Of a stretch of DNA of 64,000 nt, positions 58,270-64,000 are shown piece after piece. This stretch comes from Topomyia yanbarensis (lineage: Eukaryota > Arthropoda > Insecta > Diptera > Culicidae): positions 91,646,113 through 91,710,112 of the forward strand of contig NC_080672.1 in assembly GCF_030247195.1 (NCBI RefSeq). Direction: 5' to 3'. A program made the translations under genes and the position numbers. Each line of letters begins with the position of its first letter. The first letter of the stretch is position 1. The notes beneath the pieces are model-generated. The model had not been told where the DNA came from and made no database searches. It saw only the letters and a program-made list of their open reading frames with translations.

Positions 58270-60495
58270 GTGCCCTCCCCTAGGTTGATGGGTCTGACGG
58301 TATTGCAAACATCATCAAGCATAGTTGTGCATCAGTTTTAAAGAACCTCTGACAAACAATTTCTTTAAGATGGTTATTGTATGACGCCTCGATAATGGTG
58401 CATCGAGGAGACCGAACGGGCTTATGGGCCTTTTTTATGTTTTGTGTTTTTTCATACTCCGCTACAGCCCAAATTAACGGTCAACCAGTAGCCTGTGTAC
58501 TTTGGCGTGGCCGACTGGCGGATCGCCGTGGATTGACTTTTCTGTGGGCCGTGTTGGCGTACATTGTTCCACAGCTTGATGGAAGTGTTGGTGGATACAG
58601 CTCGCAGTGGGGGTTATTGCGTGTCGATTTATGGCGTATATGATAGAATAGTGGGTAATTCTTCGTAGATTTCGTTGGTCACTTTTCCGGTGTTCAATGA
58701 TTCGATTCATTCGGGAAGACCGGATTGGATAAATTAAAGTACGATTAATTTACCGATGCACACGAATCATCCCTTCCCGGTCAGCAAAGCATGATAAACT
58801 TCTAGTAGGATACAATTGTAGTTAATGGTAAATAACTATCATTTGCTGGCATTCAGAGGAGTTCAAGTAGTTTGATTGTATGTTACATATGTGCTTTTTT
58901 TCTACTTCTTTAGTCTGTTTTTGTTGTACTTCTATTAGTTGGTTTTCCACTACTCAAGTATACCAAAATCAATATATCTGTCATATTATACACTTCTAAT
59001 TAATTTCATATTCATTTCTTTATTCGACATGTTTTGTTTCTTTTTATTGCCATATCTTAAATTTGATTCATACTAACACTTACTAACGCAATAAATTACA
59101 TTCTCTCATATACATTCACAATCTCTCCCATTCCAAACGTACAAACGCTCGTGGTCTTCACGATAATACAAACCTGGTCACATGCGAACATGAAATTACA
59201 ATCACATACTTACGCCAACATTAAAACATCCCGGTAATTGATTGAAAGTTTTAGCACCTATAAATTTACAAACGCAGTCTCAAGCATTAACCCACCACTC
59301 TCCCGATCGTAAATCGGTCACGCGTGGAAGTCTCTACCCTCGGTCCCAGCAGCCTAGACTCACACCATCAAGTGGACCAATCAAAAGTTGACACTCATAT
59401 CCACTAAACAAGACGTTCCATGGTGACATGATCGAGAACTCTAGTGATATGGGGAATTTCACTCTTTTCTAGCGTTCAGCACGTTAATACACAAACGCTT
59501 TAGACCTTCGCGATCATCCACGCAAACTAAAACTCGCAGTTTCGCAAACAAGAACACACACCGGCGATTAAGTTAATGTTGTAACACTAATAAATTTATA
59601 ATTGCTGTCTCAAGCGAAAACAAACAAACGACCATGTTCGCGTGATAATGAGTCGACCACGTTCGGAAATCTCTACCTTCTGAGCAGCCTAAGTTCATGT
59701 CTTTAGCTGGTCCAATCAGAAAAAAATGACGTTCATATCCACTAGAGAACACGTCCCATGGTGACATCATCGAGAACTTTAGCGATATGGTGAATCTTAC
59801 TCTCTTCTTGTGTTTTAACGAAATTTTAATAATAAGGGACTGGAACACGCGAAGAGCAAGGATGTGAAGGAAGAAAGTTTATAAAAGCATGGAATAGGGT
59901 CATATGTGCAATGCTAGTTTTCCGGCGACTTTACCCTTACTCTTCTAGTATCTGAACTATTATTAAATTACGATCCGCGCGTGATCATTCAAGAATACAC
60001 GCGAATATGCGAATGGCCACACGGTTTTTTAAATTTAATTTATGCAAGCGAAGTTACATACACGCTATCACACACGTCATACACACGATATACAAATGCC
60101 CACGCGATATACATACGTCCATCGAACACGTTACCTTATAAACGCCCGATTACTTCGCGATGATACACAAAGACGAGCATGCAATCGCGAACATCCACGC
60201 ACAACTACGGTCAAGATTTCACAAACACTGAAACTGATTTAGTGAACGCTCTAGCACTTGTAATCCGATTACCGCGGTCTTAAGCGTGCACAAATAAACG
60301 CTCTTTCCCATGCGATTGTACCGTCCCTACGCCCGCACATCCGAATCGTGCACTCAATATCACAATCAGCATCACGGCCCGCTGCAATTGGCCTTAAGCA
60401 GTGTTTTAGTGGGTGACATTTCCCGTCTCGTCTGCAATTGTAGTGATTGATTCTGACGGAGAGTTCTTCCAAGCTCTACAGCTTCAGTAGGACAA
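58270..60495 (+). mobile_element. Second copy of the 2.7-kb non-coding family
   Basis: It shares with 30635-32700, in the same order, GACGGTATTGCAAACATCATC, the CGCCTCGATAATGGTGCATC block, tandem units with a CGGTCACG-type landmark (59311) and a related one (59651), CGAATATGCGAATGGCCAC, and the right end CTACAGCTTCAGTAGGACAA, here followed by an A-rich run TTTTGAAAAAAAAG. A different repeat piece (58500-58720) lies within it. Diverged, so older than or independent of copy 1. Confidence 0.55.
58500..58720 (+). repeat. Dispersed repeat with coding-like stretch, copy 2
   Basis: Inverted relative of 56575-57090, shorter by an internal deletion. It includes GCGTATATGATAGAATAGTG followed by GGTAATTC and CACTTTTCCGGTGTTCAATG. 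The frame is interrupted here by a stop where copy 1 reads Gln. Confidence 0.55.
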
Positions 60496-60930
60496 ATTTT
60501 GAAAAAAAAGAAATTGCATTGTATATATTTATGAACGCCTCCGGAATGGAACCACTGTGCAGAGGTGTTTAGAAAGATCGAATTGCTGTCGCCTTATTAG
60601 CAATGAATCGAGTATGGATGAGGCTTGCGCGCCTATTAATGTAATCGACACTCTGTAAAGTGCTCTAAATCGTGATTATTTGTCGGTGTCTCAACACCAT
60701 TCGTCGTCAGTTGACGGGACGCGACAATAGTTCTATTGACACACATTTAAAGCTTCTAGCTACCTGGGTTGTTTGCCGTTCACATTCAACTGAAAAGCCT
60801 CGAAAAGTTTCAATATTCGAAAAAGGCAGTTTTTGCCACAGCGTTGGCGTAATCTTCATAAAAATCAATCAATAGTACTCTACCAATGCTCTGAATACTT
60901 TGATTGATTTCCATAAGATTACGTAAAGAG
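60496..60930. other. No gene recognised
   Basis: No supported feature between the 2.7-kb-family copy and the SINE. Confidence 0.4.
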
Positions 60931-61098
60931 AGCGGGCATAGCGTAGTTGATAATTCGATTGCCTTGTACGCAGCTCACCTTGGTTCGATTCCATACCACG
61001 CACATAGGATTAAAAAAAATTCCAAAGAGATTTTTCTAACCCGAAAAGAGGCGAATGACCATAAGGTGAAAACCTCTGAAATCGAAATGATAAAAAAA
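60931..61098 (+). mobile_element. Feilai-like tRNA-derived SINE
   Basis: AGCGGGCATAGCGTAGTTGA includes the A box, and TGGTTCGATTCC at about 60981-60992 is the B box. The body TTTTTCTAACCCGAAAAGAG and GGCGAATGACCATAAGG ends in CGAAATGATAAAAAAATG. This order agrees with Feilai of Aedes as I recall it. A decayed duplication (GTAAAGAG before, GCAAAGAG after) may be present. Confidence 0.8.
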
Positions 61099-61099
61099 T

Positions 61100-62045
61100 G
61101 TTGTGCAAAGAGTAGCGCTGCTTTTTTATTTCGAAATTTAAAGTTTTTCGTGGCTTAAAGAAAATTCAATTAGTTTGTTCCGTTCGGTGCTGATAACAGA
61201 TGCCATTTGGATTGTCAAAAGAATGCAACGTTTTCTCCTATCTATCAGGAAGAATTCATTCCTTCCCAAATGAGAAAAGTTTCTTCCGTAACTTGCGAGA
61301 ATCTAAAGAATAAGATTGAATACTTTTGAAACCAGAACTGTATTAAAATTCGGTTTTTTTGCGATGATGTAAGCCAATCTTCGAGATGCTTCTAAAATTT
61401 GTTACATTTGAACTATCTAGCTAACTAAAGCTTAAAGTACCGTCTACTTTTCATTCCAGTTACAATATCTGACAATACCGAGTCATATTTTTCTTATAAC
61501 AAAAAGAATGGATCTCTTATTTTTTGTATTTTTTGCTGTTGCCAATGCAAATAGCTGGTATGATGTAATACCTATCCTAAGGAGAGAGCCCCGGTTCTGT
61601 TGGACATCAACTATCAGGCACTTAACATAATCATTTAAATTTGAAGTTAATTTGGTTAAAATCGGTTTCTTTCATAATACGTACATATATACATACACAA
61701 TACCTACAGACCTCGGAAACGTCTCCAAGATTTGAGGTGCTTTTATAACTATCTTTTATACGAACAATAAAATTGTTGCAGTTCTACGAAAATATTGTTT
61801 CGTTCACAATTTGGGATCAACAATCTTCAGTGATTGGTTTACGATTAACTTGGAAATGTTCAGTATTTTAATGAATTTATTTTTACACCTTCCACGTAGG
61901 AAATCTATCCTCAGGTAAAGGTAAAATAGAGGAATGCCTCTATGGGATAATAATATTGAATTGTATGACTATCGAAAGTCGTAAATTTTAAAAGCTAGAG
62001 CAGCGATAGTTTGACAGTAAACGCAATGTAACTACTCAACTAAGC
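61100..62045. other. Intergenic DNA upstream of the trypsin gene
   Basis: AT-rich with a short ACAT run at about 61680-61700. No coding sequence. A GATA-type site (CTTATC, 62046-62051) lies at its downstream edge. Confidence 0.4.
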
Positions 62046-62092
62046 CTTATCGCCAATCCGCTATATATAAATCCACTATTTCTAGTCATTGA
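62046..62092 (+). promoter_or_regulatory. Core promoter of the trypsin gene
   Basis: TATATATAA at 62062-62070 is a strong TATA box. AGTCATT at 62084-62090, about 25 bp downstream, is a fair arthropod initiator, placing transcription start near 62088 and a 5' UTR of about 39 nt. CTTATC (GATA site, reverse) at 62046-62051 is just upstream; GATA factors commonly drive gut genes, so midgut expression is a reasonable inference. Confidence 0.7.
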
Positions 62093-62126
62093 TCGTAACA
62101 GTTCGTTTTAGTACCTCAGCGTCTCA

Positions 62127-62903
62127 ATGGCTCGAATCGGCGTTTACTTAGTGCTGTGCACTTACATGGTCGTGAGTAGCGGCACCCAGACCCTAGTTCA
62201 TTCTCGACGACCCTGGCTCAACTTCACCAGCAGCTGTCGTATCGTGGGTGGAAGTGAAATCGACATTTCGAAAGTACCATTCCAGGTTTCGATGGGTTAT
62301 TGCGGTGGATCAATTATCAGTGAGCGATGGATCCTAAGCGCAGCCCATTGCGTTCATAGGGTAGAAGATAGGAGACTACAAGTTCGTGTGGGGTCCTCTC
62401 GACGTCACACCGGTGGCCAACTGATCAATGTTAAACGGGTCCTAAAGCATCCTGAGTATAACGAAGACACAACTGATTATGATTTCGCCCTTCTGAAACT
62501 GGCGAAAGCAGTCGGTTTGAACGAGAAGTTCTACGCAGTTGAACTGCCAGAACAGGATGAACCGATTACGGAGGGAACGTGTCTGCAGGTTTCCGGTTGG
62601 GGCGATACGCACAATGCAGAAGAATCACACGAGCTGCTGCGGGCAACTAAAGTACCATTGGTCAGTCAGGAAGTGTGTAGAAAGGCTTATACATCAATGA
62701 TCACCGATCGGATGCTTTGTGCCGGCTACCAGGAAGGTGGTAAGGACGCTTGTCAAGGCGATTCCGGTGGTCCACTGGTCGATGGTAGAAAGCAGATCGG
62801 AGTTGTATCTTGGGGCCATGGATGTGCCAGACCAGGTTTTCCAGGAGTGTACGCGCGGGTAGCCGCTGTCCGAAATTGGATTAAGAAAAACAGTGGCGTG
62901 TAG
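62127..62903 (+). CDS. Trypsin-like serine protease (S1A), secreted
   Basis: Complete 258-residue zymogen in one exon. A signal peptide (hydrophobic core at about 4-17) probably ends near residue 20. A propeptide runs to Arg38, and the activation bond is R38-I39VGG. The catalytic triad is His74 (SAAHC), Asp119 (YDFALLKL) and Ser213 (GDSGGP). Asp207, six residues before the Ser, and the Gly-lined pocket (SWGHGC, GFPGVY) give trypsin specificity for Arg/Lys. Usual disulfides C59-C75, C184-C198 and C209-C233 are present; C37 and C152 are left over. The start is the first ATG after the promoter, with G at +4. It probably digests protein in the gut lumen, but a regulatory role cannot be excluded. 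No paralogue lies in the window. Confidence 0.95.
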   Translation: MARIGVYLVLCTYMVVSSGTQTLVHSRRPWLNFTSSCRIVGGSEIDISKVPFQVSMGYCGGSIISERWILSAAHCVHRVEDRRLQVRVGSSRRHTGGQLINVKRVLKHPEYNEDTTDYDFALLKLAKAVGLNEKFYAVELPEQDEPITEGTCLQVSGWGDTHNAEESHELLRATKVPLVSQEVCRKAYTSMITDRMLCAGYQEGGKDACQGDSGGPLVDGRKQIGVVSWGHGCARPGFPGVYARVAAVRNWIKKNSGV

Positions 62904-62959
62904 TTCAATGTTAGAAATAGAGATAGAATTGTGACCTATATATAGAAATGACAAAACGT

Positions 62960-62984
62960 AATAAAATACTGGTTCCCAATAAAA
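62960..62984 (+). terminator. Polyadenylation signals of the trypsin gene
   Basis: AATAAA at 62960-62965 and again at 62979-62984, 57 and 76 nt after the stop codon, followed by a G/T-rich stretch (GGTGGTCGTTTAATTTTATT), give a short 3' UTR. Confidence 0.75.
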
Positions 62985-63009
62985 CGCTGGTGGTCGTTTA
63001 ATTTTATTT

Positions 63010-64000
63010 CAGCCGAACAAATAATCATTAAAAACACATTAAAACTACCGAGCGCCCTATCGTGTTCTGCCAGCAATCGACCACGACACTATTTAGTGCC
63101 GAATCCATTAATCATCAACAAACTTTGCTTGATTTGGGGGAATCCGCACAGTCGTCACACAATTTAATTGTTATTATTTGCAAATCAGACCAATTTATTT
63201 GACTGGGTCACCTCAGCAGTTTGCTTTTTTTGTCACCGTCTAACACTTTGGATTATAAATTTGATACCAAGAAGCTTCAGCAACACTCGCCTATTAAGTT
63301 TGTCACTTCCACTTGACACGTTACTATCGAATATCGACCTTAGACTCGCGAATGGCTCCGCCCAGGAGTATCGGCAACGGGGTAATTTATTGTCTACCAT
63401 AAATTCTCACTTCGTCGCGTCATAAAGCCGACTCACGACACAAGCTATACACAGCTGCCAAACTTCATTAATAGGTTTTTTTCTTTTTCTTTTTCTTTCT
63501 ATTTGCAGATATTCTGACGTGCATCTTCGTATTTGTGACGGACAGCTAGACACACGCCGTCCATGTCGGGCGTTGACATCCAATCGGTCACCAAATGGAA
63601 GAAACGAAAATTAATCGCCTCCGACATAGCCCATCGATACTTGTTCCGTCGTCTTCGCTGGTGGCATATAAAATTAATAGAACGACCAGCCGGTCCTGTG
63701 TTGGGTATCGTGGTTTTGTAGGGATGCGGTGGAGTGTGGTTCTGCGTTGAATGGTCGCGGTAATAGTCTCGAGATGAAAGAAATTTGGGCCTAGTGATTG
63801 GATAAGACAAACTGTGACGTTAATTGTCTCATTTATTGCACCGAGCTGATTATTCGCCTAAAAGAAAGGGAAACATAGCAATATACTCAGCTGACAATTT
63901 TTTTTTTTAATTCTGTGTAAGCTAACTTTTCGTCGCCAATAGAGCATATCCTTCGAATATCTGACACTATTACACGCATGTGAGGTATGCACCCAGTCCT
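63010..64000. other. Downstream intergenic DNA; possible splice acceptor
   Basis: A long pyrimidine tract ends CTTTCTATTTGCAG at about 63509 (plus), a good acceptor-like sequence, but the frames after it close quickly. A 103-codon minus frame (63499-63810) covers the same region without a recognised domain. No gene call is supported. Confidence 0.3.

Noticed and set aside
63499..63810. 103-codon minus frame opposite a pyrimidine tract and AG
   Set aside because: The minus frame has no recognised domain, and the acceptor-like signal is on the other strand; the evidence conflicts.

Overview
The window looks like intergenic or long-intron DNA from a culicine mosquito, most likely an Aedes-type genome. 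The reasons are low gene density, several layers of nested transposons, a tRNA-derived SINE matching what I remember of the Aedes Feilai family, a high-copy repeat carrying ACAT/CA microsatellites, and a compact single-exon trypsin gene. The taxon is inferred from recalled family resemblance, not from a search.

One ordinary host gene is clear: a complete secreted trypsin at 62127-62903 (+) with a TATA box, an initiator and poly(A) signals. A G+C-richer segment at 12.1-13.3 kb has the look of a promoter and non-coding first exon, but I could not prove a gene there. All other good coding sequence belongs to retrotransposons. An intact CR1/Jockey-group ORF lies at 15775-18879 (+). An RTE-clade ORF lies at 47636-50653 (-). 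A broken I-clade element with ORF1 and ORF2 pieces lies at about 32.8-35.0 kb (-).

Layout. 1-10 kb: tandem units of a high-copy repeat, a 760-bp long-TIR MITE, SINE pieces and two copies of a large foldback element. 10-15 kb: small MITEs and the possible first exon. 15.5-19.8 kb: a TIR-bounded composite holding the CR1/Jockey-group element. 20-30 kb: AT-rich DNA with decayed repeats and one 160-bp MITE. 30-35 kb: a 2.7-kb non-coding insertion flanked by 27-bp direct repeats, beside the I-clade relic. 37-46 kb: a TA-flanked MITE, an inverted tandem-repeat element, a SINE, and a foldback element interrupted by another TA-flanked MITE. 47.5-51.2 kb: a MITE split by the RTE element. 51.75-53.45 kb: a TIR element with an 8/9-bp target duplication. 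56-61 kb: a second copy of the 2.7-kb family and a Feilai-like SINE. 62-63 kb: the trypsin gene.

I found no sign of a defence system, CRISPR array, rRNA or intact tRNA gene, and no clearly new protein-coding system. What is most worth following up is the mobile-element stratigraphy. Several insertions have recognisable target duplications or empty sites that can be checked within this window, and two non-coding families (30018-32703 with its 58.3-60.5 kb relative, and 51753-53453) may be undescribed.
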